The position numbers and the translations under genes were made by a program. This document shows positions 1 through 4,576 of a stretch of 6,664 nt of DNA, in pieces. Every line of letters begins with the position of its first letter. Within the stretch, counting starts at the first letter, position 1. The notes beneath the pieces are model-generated. The model searched no databases, was not told the origin of the DNA, and saw only the letters and a program-made list of their open reading frames with translations. Origin of the DNA: Acidaminococcaceae bacterium (GTDB lineage: Bacteria; Bacillota; Negativicutes; Acidaminococcales; Acidaminococcaceae); contig JAFSOW010000159.1 in assembly GCA_017443165.1 (NCBI GenBank), positions 1 through 6,664 of the forward strand, read 5' to 3'.

Positions 1-253
1 CACTTTCAGGTTTTATGTGTAATACATTCCCCTGACAGGAAAAATATAGATAACCTGGTCCTTCTTCGTCTATTGTAAAGCTAAATGGAATGTCGTCTTT
101 TAACGCCGCAATAGCTGCAGTCAACACTTCCATCGGTATGTCAATGGTATAGGATGCTTCACCTTCAAGTACTTCTCTTTTTTCTATATTGAGTCCTCTT
201 TTAGATTTTATAGTAAAATCCACCCATCCATCAATTGTTGGTTTCTTAAACAT
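1..253 (-). CDS. Hypothetical protein, 3' end outside the window
   Basis: An open frame of 84 codons starts at the ATG at 253-251 and runs off the left edge, so only the N-terminal part is visible. The start is set by a GGAGG ribosome site at 258-262, four bases upstream. The protein begins MFKKPTIDGWVDFTIKS and continues with alternating charged and hydrophobic residues, with no membrane segment or signal peptide. It looks like a small soluble beta-rich protein. I do not recognise the family. It lies 33 bp downstream of the acidic-linker gene on the same strand, so the two are probably co-transcribed. Its base composition is AT-rich like that neighbour and unlike the GC-rich cassette on the right. 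An immunity-like or partner protein for the upstream gene is possible, but only the pairing suggests it. Confidence 0.75.
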   Translation of the reverse strand, partial: MFKKPTIDGWVDFTIKSKRGLNIEKREVLEGEASYTIDIPMEVLTAAIAALKDDIPFSFTIDEEGPGYLYFSCQGNVLHIKPES

Positions 254-286
254 ACAACCTCCAGTTTGACAAATTCCTTCTTACTT

Positions 287-1324
287 CTAGTCCTCTTCCT
301 CATCTGAACCTTCTTCGTTATCGTAATTATCACCAACCGGATTAGCATAGTATTTATCCGGCATTTCAATGTAAAACTGTGCCTTTTTACTATTAGCTAT
401 GTATTCAATACTGTCAATCATTTCAGTATACCTGTCTAACTCATATCTTTCATCTATAGGTAAATCCATTCCACCGCTCGGCCAGAAAAACATTCTCCAG
501 TCAGTATAACTGTCACCGCCATAAGGGCCGTGTACATAACCGCCTTTAGAAATAATGAATTCATCACTATGTAAAGATACGTTCAGTGCTTCATGATCTT
601 GGTTTCCATTTGCTGAAAATCTGATCATGATAAAAAAACTAAAATTGTCATCAATGTCTTCGCCTTGTCTGAACATGGAAAGGTTATTAAGAAAATACTC
701 TACATAATTATTCAAACGTTTACTCTTTCTGGCTTTACAATAGCTTAATAACGCATTGCGCATTTTTTCACACAGCGCATTAAAGTACCAATTATCTTCT
801 AATGTCGTTACTTCTTCATCCTCTTCATCTTCTTCGCTTTCCTCATCATCCTCTATCCCTTCATCATCGTCCTCTTCAACAGCATAAAAAACACTACCCT
901 CTAATTCTTGGATTGCCTGTTCCTGCGCGCCATTTTTAATTCTTTCCTCAATCGCTTGCAAGTCTTTTGCAACCGCATCTTTATCTGTATCATTTTCAAG
1001 ATGTAATTCTCTGAGCAGGTTTCTGAATTCACGAGGCAAATGATAAGAGCATAATTCATTTTCCATTAAATCTAAAATTCTGTAATAAAGGCGGTCTTTT
1101 CTTTCCTTTGACAAAGAACACATTGCAGCGTACGAAGAATCATAACCTGCATCGTGAGCAAGTTTTTCGGCAAAACCAAGTTCACCGTTCCTCATTTTAT
1201 CAATAAGTTTTTCGCTTAATCGTTTACTTTCTTCATGAATTACGCGGTAGATTAAAGAATCAATTCTTTTGATTCGTTCTTTTCTTTCTTTTTCCATTTC
1301 CAACAGTTCATCCAGCGCGCTCAT
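287..1324 (-). CDS. Hypothetical protein with long acidic linker and C-terminal beta domain
   Basis: The gene encodes 345 residues, with ATG at 1324-1322 preceded by GAGGAG at 1333-1338 (8-base spacing). Visible layout: a charged, helical N-terminal part (about 1-148) starting with a probable coiled coil; a very acidic linker (about 150-171, almost all D/E); a second helical stretch (about 178-220); then a probable beta-rich domain (about 226-285) rich in aromatic residues and glycine, including GGYVHGPYGG and TDWRMFFWPSGG. The last ten residues are again acidic. There is no signal peptide or membrane helix, so it should be cytoplasmic. I do not recognise the family and assign no function. 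The acidic linker could be flexible, mimic nucleic acid or bind metal; this is inference. A weak upstream promoter may be TTGTTT (1424-1429) with TGATAA (1399-1404) at a long 19-bp spacing. The coding sequence is clearly AT-rich. Confidence 0.85.
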   Translation of the reverse strand: MSALDELLEMEKERKERIKRIDSLIYRVIHEESKRLSEKLIDKMRNGELGFAEKLAHDAGYDSSYAAMCSLSKERKDRLYYRILDLMENELCSYHLPREFRNLLRELHLENDTDKDAVAKDLQAIEERIKNGAQEQAIQELEGSVFYAVEEDDDEGIEDDEESEEDEEDEEVTTLEDNWYFNALCEKMRNALLSYCKARKSKRLNNYVEYFLNNLSMFRQGEDIDDNFSFFIMIRFSANGNQDHEALNVSLHSDEFIISKGGYVHGPYGGDSYTDWRMFFWPSGGMDLPIDERYELDRYTEMIDSIEYIANSKKAQFYIEMPDKYYANPVGDNYDNEEGSDEEED

Positions 1325-1346
1325 CCTATTGTCTCCTCGTTCATAG

Positions 1347-1377
1347 TTGTTTTAACTAATTGCGTAACTAATATAAT
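1347..1377 (+). promoter_or_regulatory. Possible plus-strand promoter
   Basis: TTGTTT at 1347-1352 and a perfect TATAAT at 1372-1377 are separated by 19 bp, slightly long for a sigma-A promoter. A transcript from here would run into the hairpin and T-run ending at 1503. The region is AT-rich, so a chance TATAAT is quite possible. Confidence 0.3.
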
Positions 1378-1441
1378 TATTCAATTTATTATGGCTGGTT
1401 ATCAGTTTCAGTTTCACTTTAAAAAACAACTTAAAATAACT

Positions 1442-1560
1442 AAAGTCCTTTACAGCTCGGTACACCTGCTTCCAATGCAGGGACTGCCATGAAGGACTTT
1501 TTTAGCAGGTGCCGCGATGCACAATGTGCCCCGCTGGCCCAACGTCCGAGACGACCCTGC
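1442..1560 (+). other. Highly structured GC-rich intergenic island, possible ncRNA or terminator
   Basis: This part of the 290-bp gap between two minus-strand genes is GC-rich inside AT-rich flanks and carries many inverted repeats. AAGTCCTT (1443-1450) pairs with AAGGACTT (1492-1499) and is followed by a T-run to 1503, which suits a plus-strand terminator. Inside it CCTGC (1465-1469) pairs with GCAGG (1477-1481). CACCTGCT (1463-1470) can instead pair with AGCAGGTG (1504-1511), so two folds exclude each other. Further stems are GCAC/GTGC (1519-1529) and CGTC/GACG (1543-1553). GCAGGG (1477-1482) can also pair with CCCTGC (1555-1560). I compared it by eye with SRP RNA, tmRNA, 6S RNA, T-box and tRNA signatures and recognised none. 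The strand of expression is uncertain. Confidence 0.4.
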
Positions 1561-1593
1561 ACTATTAATATAACACATTTATATATTTTCGTG

Positions 1594-1610
1594 GTCGCCA
1601 TGATGGCGAC
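1594..1610. terminator. Palindrome after the macro-domain gene, weak terminator
   Basis: GTCGCCA and TGGCGAC form a perfect 7-bp stem around TGA, five bases past the TGA stop of the macro-domain gene. The plus strand is followed by ATTTTC and the minus strand by CACGAAAATA, so neither side has a good U-tract. It may be a weak bidirectional terminator or only an mRNA-end hairpin. Confidence 0.4.
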
Positions 1611-1614
1611 ATTT

Positions 1615-2697
1615 TCAGATGGTTTCCAAGCCCCAGCTTTCTAAAATATTGTTTACTTCCTCTACGGAACGCATATCGTTCGTAATGCAATATTTAATTA
1701 AAATATCGGTAATCATACTGCGCGACAGGGCAAACCCCGCAGCGTTCAGCAGGTCTTCTGTTTCCTCCGGGTTCAGTTTCAGCGCCAGGGCAAAACGCAC
1801 CACCGTATATTTTCTGGGGTGGTAATCCGGATCGCTCTGGATTTTGGAAAACAGTTTCCGGTCATAGCCTGCGTCACTGTAAACCATAGGCGCCGTCATA
1901 TGTTTCGCATCTATGTAACGCAATAACTTTTTTGTAAAAGGATCTTCGGGAACAAACTCTTCCTTGTCCGGCAGGTCCGTCTCCTTAGGAAGCACGTAGC
2001 GCAAAGAGTAACGTACGTTGGCGCCTTGCGGAAAAACTGTCAGCGTTGCGCCACCAGGCATCAAAATTTTCCGGGGATACTCAGCTTTTTCCGGAAGATA
2101 CGGTATCGCGCCTTCTGCAAGACGCATCATTCTTATTGTCTCTTCCTCAAGCTGGTGTTGCTTTTTTACATACTCCGCCACCGTGTTGAACGTGGCGGCA
2201 GCCCTTTTAGACTGTTCGTTGTAGCGCAGATCCCAGACATAAAGCACAAGAAGGATATCTAACGCTATATGCTTTTCGGTAAGGCTATACTGACACGTAT
2301 CATACGCAATCTGGAGTGCTTTACCGAACGGAAAATCGGGATCACCATTTGAGAATACAGGAACCGCAACTTTCCGGCAGTTGTACTTCGCTGCCAGTTC
2401 CAAAGAACGCAAATAGCAGGCCGCCAGCCATTTTTCTTCCTGTTCGTTACCATCCCGCTACATCGGGGCCACGGTGTGAATAATATAGCCGGCAGGCAAA
2501 TTGAAACCGAGCGTCAGCTTCGATCCGCCTACAGGACACGCACCAATCGTTTCGCTGTGTTCTTTTAATTCAGACCCTGCAGCTCTATGAATGGCATGAT
2601 TCACAAAGCCGCCGTCTTTCAATTTATAATTAATTACGTTAACGACCGCATCCACCTGCAGTGTTGTAACATCACCAATAATAAAGTCCACGCCCAT
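1615..2697 (-). pseudogene. Macro-domain protein with C-terminal helical module, split by an in-frame amber codon
   Basis: The start is ATG at 2697-2695, with GGAGG five bases upstream. The first 79 residues are the front half of an ADP-ribose-binding macro domain: DVTTLQVDAVVN, DGGFVNHAIHRAAG and YIIHTVAP. A TAG follows at 2460-2458. The same frame then continues without a gap as RDGNEQEEKWLAACYLRSLELA, the expected next macro segment. Relatives read HTVGP-V/I-W here, so TGG to TAG is the simplest change. Reading through gives 360 residues: macro domain about 1-150, variable part, then a helical module about 250-360 (DRKLFSKI, LALKLNPEETEDLLNAAGFAL) common after macro domains in Bacillota. 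The binding loops also differ from consensus: NAAN is NVIN, the GGGV turn is GGFV, and SxGxxGFP is SNGDPDFP. Without suppression a 79-residue fragment results. Inactivated gene is my reading; sequencing error or suppression are alternatives. Confidence 0.85.
2458..2460 (-). other. In-frame TAG replacing a conserved tryptophan codon
   Basis: Read on the minus strand, the codons are CCG ATG TAG CGG GAT, corresponding to P-M-stop-R-D. The reading frame is identical before and after the TAG, so this is a nonsense change and not a frameshift. TAG also ends the acidic-linker gene and the amidase gene here, which argues against TAG being a sense codon throughout this genome. Confidence 0.9.
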
Positions 2698-2784
2698 AGT
2701 GCCTCCAAATTCATTTTTACTATCATAACAACAGTTCTTGACGAGCAATCCGGTCATAGTATTGAAACCTTTGTTACTTTTTTC

Positions 2785-2813
2785 ATTATATCCGAATACA
2801 GAAAGAAATGAAA
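2785..2813 (-). promoter_or_regulatory. Promoter of the macro-domain gene
   Basis: On the minus strand TTTCAT (2813-2808) and a perfect TATAAT (2790-2785) are separated by 17 bp. Transcription would start near 2778, about 80 bases ahead of the macro-domain ATG. The -35 is weak and the -10 perfect. A short hairpin AAAGC/GCTTT (2815-2828) just upstream may mark the end of the preceding membrane-protein transcript. Confidence 0.55.
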
Positions 2814-2834
2814 CAAAGCTTCCGCTTTAAACTC

Positions 2835-3050
2835 TCATCCAAATATCATCATCACACAAAAGACCAATACCAAACTGCAGATGATAACTCCTAAAGCCAT
2901 TGCTCCTAAGATCTGAAAACCTTCACCTATAAACGCGCATGTCGCCGCGTAGTCCGTTGGCTTACCTCGCAAACCGTTTATAAGATCTATTAACAGGAGA
3001 ATGATAAACAGCGCTACAATGGCCAACAGAAATTTTACAAATAGAATCAT
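2835..3050 (-). CDS. Small two-helix membrane protein of unknown function
   Basis: The gene encodes 71 residues, with ATG at 3050-3048. A purine-rich AAGGGGGCAGG stretch ends about six bases upstream and serves as ribosome site. Residues about 3-25 (FVKFLLAIVALFIILLLIDL) and about 45-69 (FQILGAMALGVIICSLVLVF) are strongly hydrophobic, giving two membrane helices. The short polar loop between them contains GLRGKPTDYAATC. No catalytic motif is visible and I cannot name the family. It could be a small regulatory membrane peptide or a holin-like protein. It reads in the same direction as the macro-domain gene, which starts 138 bp further on from its own promoter, so the two are probably separate transcripts. 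A repeat pair at 3077-3140 immediately upstream may regulate it. Confidence 0.7.
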   Translation of the reverse strand: MILFVKFLLAIVALFIILLLIDLINGLRGKPTDYAATCAFIGEGFQILGAMALGVIICSLVLVFCVMMIFG

Positions 3051-3076
3051 AACACCTGCCCCCTTCCCTGTTTTTG

Positions 3077-3140
3077 TTGCAATAAGTTTTTCATTTAAAG
3101 AAAAAAATAAGATTTTTATTGCAATAACTTTTGCATTTAA
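3077..3140 (-). repeat. Pair of 22-bp direct repeats upstream of the membrane-protein gene
   Basis: Repeat A is at 3077-3098 and repeat B at 3119-3140, matching at 20 of 22 positions and starting 42 bp apart (about four helical turns). Both begin TTGCAATAA and end CATTTAA. Repeat B also contains the inverted pair TGCAA (3120-3124) and TTGCA (3131-3135). The position, 27-90 bp ahead of the membrane-protein start and overlapping any promoter for it, fits tandem operators. The regulator is unknown. Confidence 0.55.
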
Positions 3141-3165
3141 CTAAGATTTAAGGGCCCTGCCTATT

Positions 3166-3259
3166 AAAATTTTACAAAATTCCCCGTCCGTTTGTCTGTA
3201 CTTGCAGAAGCGCTGCAAGCCGCGCCCTGTGCAGGTTTCAGAGGTTGGCGTAAAATTTT
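3166..3259. repeat. Inverted repeat enclosing a smaller hairpin
   Basis: AAAATTTTAC at 3166-3175 is the exact reverse complement of GTAAAATTTT at 3250-3259. Between them CTTGCAG (3201-3207) and CTGCAAG (3213-3219) make a perfect 7-bp hairpin. No gene is visible in this GC-richer segment. It lies between the membrane-protein promoter region and the parS-like site. Confidence 0.45.
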
Positions 3260-3276
3260 GGGGTCTTTTATCAGAA

Positions 3277-3292
3277 AGTTTCACGTGAAACA
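3277..3292. promoter_or_regulatory. parS: parS-like ParB (Spo0J) binding site
   Basis: The 16-mer AGTTTCACGTGAAACA contains the perfect 14-bp palindrome GTTTCACGTGAAAC. It matches the conserved bacterial parS sequence TGTTTCACGTGAAACA at 15 of 16 positions; the outermost base differs. ParB loads at such sites as a CTP-dependent clamp and organises segregation of the replication origin. Chromosomal parS sites cluster near oriC, so the window may be origin-proximal. An 11-bp copy of one arm (ACGTGAAACAC) recurs at 3427-3437 without the second arm. Confidence 0.8.
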
Positions 3293-3336
3293 CAAAATTT
3301 CTCTGCGAAAATTTCTTGAAAATTTTCCCATCCTTG

Positions 3337-3364
3337 TTGACAAATCACGATACAGTGCTATAAT
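3337..3364 (+). promoter_or_regulatory. Near-perfect sigma-A promoter with extended -10
   Basis: Consensus TTGACA (3337-3342), 16-bp spacer, TGC extension and consensus TATAAT (3359-3364). Three A/T tracts (AAAATTT near 3294 and 3308, AAAATTTT near 3320), spaced 12-14 bp, lie just upstream and may act as an UP element or curved DNA. The parS-like site is 45 bp upstream. The expected start point is about 3371. No gene follows on the plus strand before the terminator at 3473-3507. Confidence 0.8.
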
Positions 3365-3370
3365 CATCCT

Positions 3371-3510
3371 TGTGTTTCGCCTCGTTTGGTCATTGACCTC
3401 CTTTCGTTAATAACCTGGCACACACGACGTGAAACACTCTCGGGTGCATACAGACGTTACGTACCATCCGAAAAAAACTCCCGGTATTGCATAGGCCGGG
3501 AGTTTTTCTT
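3371..3510 (+). ncRNA. Candidate small RNA with an anti-Shine-Dalgarno loop
   Basis: A transcript of about 135-140 nt is bounded by a near-perfect promoter and a strong intrinsic terminator. No credible open frame lies inside; the longest start, a GTG at 3372, gives 12 codons without a ribosome site. A 9-bp stem can close the 5' domain: GTGTTTCGC (3372-3380) with GTGAAACAC (3429-3437), including one G-U. Inside it GGTCATT (3388-3394) faces AATAACC (3409-3415) with one mismatch and displays a 14-nt loop containing CCTCCTTTC (3397-3405). That loop is complementary to Shine-Dalgarno sequences and resembles the 16S rRNA 3' tail. C-rich single-stranded loops of this kind occur in trans-acting sRNAs of Gram-positive bacteria. 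It does not match an RNA family I know. Folding is by eye, so expression and targets are inference. Confidence 0.55.
3473..3507 (+). terminator. Intrinsic terminator of the candidate small RNA
   Basis: A perfect 12-bp stem, AAAAACTCCCGG (3473-3484) with CCGGGAGTTTTT (3496-3507), has an 11-nt loop and is followed by CTTTT. The A-run on the left lets it work on the minus strand too. Confidence 0.85.
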
Positions 3511-3521
3511 TTCAGGCACAC

Positions 3522-3555
3522 AAAAAACCGGACGCTGTTACACGTCCGGTTTTTT
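3522..3555 (-). terminator. Terminator of the amidase-YvrJ cassette, bidirectional
   Basis: A perfect 13-bp stem, AAAAAACCGGACG (3522-3534) with CGTCCGGTTTTTT (3543-3555), has an 8-nt loop. It lies 37 bp beyond the YvrJ stop codon and has six U residues on either strand. It ends the minus-strand cassette and isolates it from the small RNA. Confidence 0.85.
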
Positions 3556-3591
3556 CATTTGCGGCACACTGCCAGTGACAGTGCGCCTTTT

Positions 3592-3759
3592 TCACTTTTT
3601 CGCAACGTCACCCCGCATGGCGGCGATGTTGCAGCTCAGTTCCCCGATCACTTCCGTGAGGCCCGCCAGCCTGTCTTCCATGCGCACAAGCAAAAACCAG
3701 CTCAGCACCACGGGAAAGCCGAAGTCTTTAATAAAGCTGAATACTTCCGTGGTATCCAT
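3592..3759 (-). CDS. YvrJ-family small membrane protein
   Basis: A 55-residue protein with ATG at 3759-3757, preceded by GGGAGG at 3767-3772 (7-base spacing), ending TGA. It starts MDTTEVFSFIKDFGFPVVLSW. The FGFPVVLSWFLLVRME segment (about 13-28) is typical of the YvrJ family, where a single membrane helix is followed by a short amphipathic tail with a conserved R-M-E. The tail here is EDRLAGLTEVIGELSCNIAAMRG. YvrJ has no established biochemical role. In Bacillus subtilis yvrJ lies beside the SigO/RsoA sigma factor genes. Here it is the last gene of the amidase cassette, right before the terminator. A single-helix peptide at the end of an amidase operon could be holin-like, which is inference. 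The ORF is short, but the ribosome site, family match and position agree. Confidence 0.85.
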   Translation of the reverse strand: MDTTEVFSFIKDFGFPVVLSWFLLVRMEDRLAGLTEVIGELSCNIAAMRGDVAKK

Positions 3760-3776
3760 GTCGCGGCCTCCCTGTG

Positions 3777-3998
3777 TCAGTCTCCGATAACATCAAGGGT
3801 GATCGTGCGCAGGCGGCCTTCCACCGCGTCCACGATGTCGCCGCCGCTGGTGTTGAAGATGTTGTTGTCAACCACGACCTGCATGGCGGCGTCGATTTCC
3901 GCTTTCGTTACGCCTGTCTTGGGTTCCTCGATGTTGAGGGTCACCTTTTTGCCCGCCGCGTTCCGGAATACCAGATCCAGATCAGTATCTGCACTCAT
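3777..3998 (-). CDS. DUF2922 family protein
   Basis: A 73-residue protein with ATG at 3998-3996 and AAGGAGG seven bases upstream. It begins MSADTDLDLVFRNAAGKKVTLNIEEP, continues with a helical K-A-E-I-D-A-A-M-Q segment and ends in a short strand (RLRTITLDVIGD). The order strand, GKK, strand, helix, strand and the size match DUF2922, a small family without known function, usually found beside DUF1659 and YvrJ genes in Bacillota. There is no signal peptide or membrane helix. Only 17 bp separate its stop from the YvrJ start, so the two are co-transcribed and probably co-translated. Family assignment is by recognition, without a profile search. Confidence 0.85.
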   Translation of the reverse strand: MSADTDLDLVFRNAAGKKVTLNIEEPKTGVTKAEIDAAMQVVVDNNIFNTSGGDIVDAVEGRLRTITLDVIGD

Positions 3999-4016
3999 AT
4001 GATTTCCTCCTTACTC

Positions 4017-4045
4017 TTGACAAACAGCGCATGTTGCGCTAGAAT
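4017..4045 (+). promoter_or_regulatory. Sigma-A promoter with an embedded operator-like dyad
   Basis: Consensus TTGACA (4017-4022), an optimal 17-bp spacer and TAGAAT (4040-4045) point away from the surrounding genes. The spacer holds a perfect inverted repeat, AGCGCA (4026-4031) TGT TGCGCT (4035-4040), which reaches into the -10. A dimeric repressor bound there would block the polymerase. The expected start is about 4052. Confidence 0.7.
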
Positions 4046-4051
4046 GAAGAC

Positions 4052-4126
4052 CTCTAAACATTTTGACGCTGTTTTTAAATCCATTTTGGCGGACAACCTC
4101 ACCGGTTGCCCGCCCTTTTTCTTTTT
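4052..4126 (+). ncRNA. Candidate short RNA antisense to the DUF1659-DUF2922 linker
   Basis: The promoter at 4017-4045 would make a transcript of about 70-75 nt ending at the terminator at 4088-4126, wholly inside the 135-bp gap between the DUF1659 and DUF2922 genes. It has no ribosome site or open frame with a start after the expected +1. Because the cassette mRNA crosses this gap on the other strand, the RNA is perfectly complementary to the linker and could trigger cleavage or termination between the genes. The 5' part reads GAAGACCTCTAAAC and is largely unstructured by eye. Expression is inferred only from the paired promoter and terminator. Confidence 0.5.
4088..4126 (+). terminator. Plus-strand intrinsic terminator
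   Basis: GGCGGACAACC (4088-4098) and GGTTGCCCGCC (4104-4114) form an 11-bp stem with one A-C mismatch and a 5-nt loop, followed by CTTTTTCTTTTT. On the minus strand the stem is followed by AAAATGG, so it acts only in the plus direction, against the genes around it. Confidence 0.75.
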
Positions 4127-4133
4127 CCTGCCC

Positions 4134-4358
4134 TTACTCTTCCGTCAGGGTAGATCGTTCCACCACTACCAGCCCGGTAATGTCGTTGTCGAACAGACCG
4201 CCCAGGGCTTTGCCTACTGCCAGGATCTTCGCCGGCTCCGCGTTGGGCTTGATGTTGGAGTAGACATAACTCTTGGTCACCTGGTTCCCGTCCGCGTCTT
4301 CGCCCCGGGCGATGGAAACGGACAGGGAACGTTTGATTACATTCATAACTGCTGCCAT
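4134..4358 (-). CDS. DUF1659 family protein
   Basis: A 74-residue protein. I place the start at the ATG at 4358-4356 because AAAGGAGG ends eight bases upstream; the in-frame GTG nine bases earlier would sit right on that ribosome site. It begins MAAVMNVIKRSLSVSIARGEDADGN, then a VTKSYVYSNIKPNAEP segment and a helical KILAVGKALGGLFDND part, ending in a strand (ITGLVVVERSTLTEE). The S-x-x-x-I-K-P-x-A motif followed by a hydrophobic helix is typical of DUF1659, a small family of unknown function that travels with DUF2922 and YvrJ. No membrane segment is seen. It is separated from the amidase by 218 bp and from DUF2922 by 135 bp carrying the plus-strand RNA unit. The spacing suggests internal control within the cassette. 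Confidence 0.85.
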   Translation of the reverse strand: MAAVMNVIKRSLSVSIARGEDADGNQVTKSYVYSNIKPNAEPAKILAVGKALGGLFDNDITGLVVVERSTLTEE

Positions 4359-4576
4359 CGGCTTCACCTCCTTTCCCGTAAAATACTGGTGCGGGACTTA
4401 CTGCGTCCGCGGCTTACATCTGCAGGCCCTACGATTCTGCCGCATGCCGCATGGCACGCCCGCTGTATTTGCACTGCGGCGGCTCCGCAACTTGCGGTTC
4501 GCCGCAGGTCAAACCGTTTTCACCGGCGCACCGGATTGGTCCCGGATGCGCCCTCCGCCTTGCCGCCCGCCGGACA
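4359..4576 (-). other. Gene-free GC-rich linker between the amidase and DUF1659 genes
   Basis: I see no gene with a ribosome site here. A strong imperfect hairpin spans 4474-4507: CTGCGGCG with CGCCGCAG outside and CCGCA with TGCGG inside, separated by a small internal loop. No U-tract follows, so it looks like an mRNA processing or stability element rather than a terminator. A weak minus-strand promoter (TTGCGG, 17 bp, TACAGC) overlaps it. Confidence 0.35.

Noticed and set aside
1442..1560. Known structural RNA such as SRP RNA, tmRNA, T-box or tRNA
   Set aside because: A GGAAGCAG stretch on the minus strand recalled SRP RNA, but the surrounding conserved bases and helix are absent. No other signature fits.
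1615..2460. Independent downstream gene starting at TTG 2412
   Set aside because: It would begin in the middle of the macro fold, has no ribosome site, and the frame joins the upstream half perfectly through the amber codon.
1615..2697. Genome-wide recoding of TAG as a sense codon
   Set aside because: TAG ends the acidic-linker gene and the amidase gene at natural positions, so recoding of the whole code is unlikely. Local suppression remains open.
2458..2757. Macro-domain start at the ATG at 2757, adding 20 residues
   Set aside because: The AAAGG upstream is weaker than the GGAGG before the ATG at 2697, and macro domains normally begin with the strand seen from MGVDFIIGDVT.
3363..3404. Minus-strand mini-ORF MTKRGETQG behind GGAGG, and an overlapping 28-codon ORF starting at an ATG near 3371
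   Set aside because: GGAGG lies only three bases from the first ATG, the product is nine residues, and the second ORF is not hydrophobic as expected for a type I toxin. The same bases are better explained as the loop of the plus-strand RNA.
3427..3437. Second parS site
   Set aside because: Only one arm is present, the other half does not match, so ParB clamp loading is not expected.
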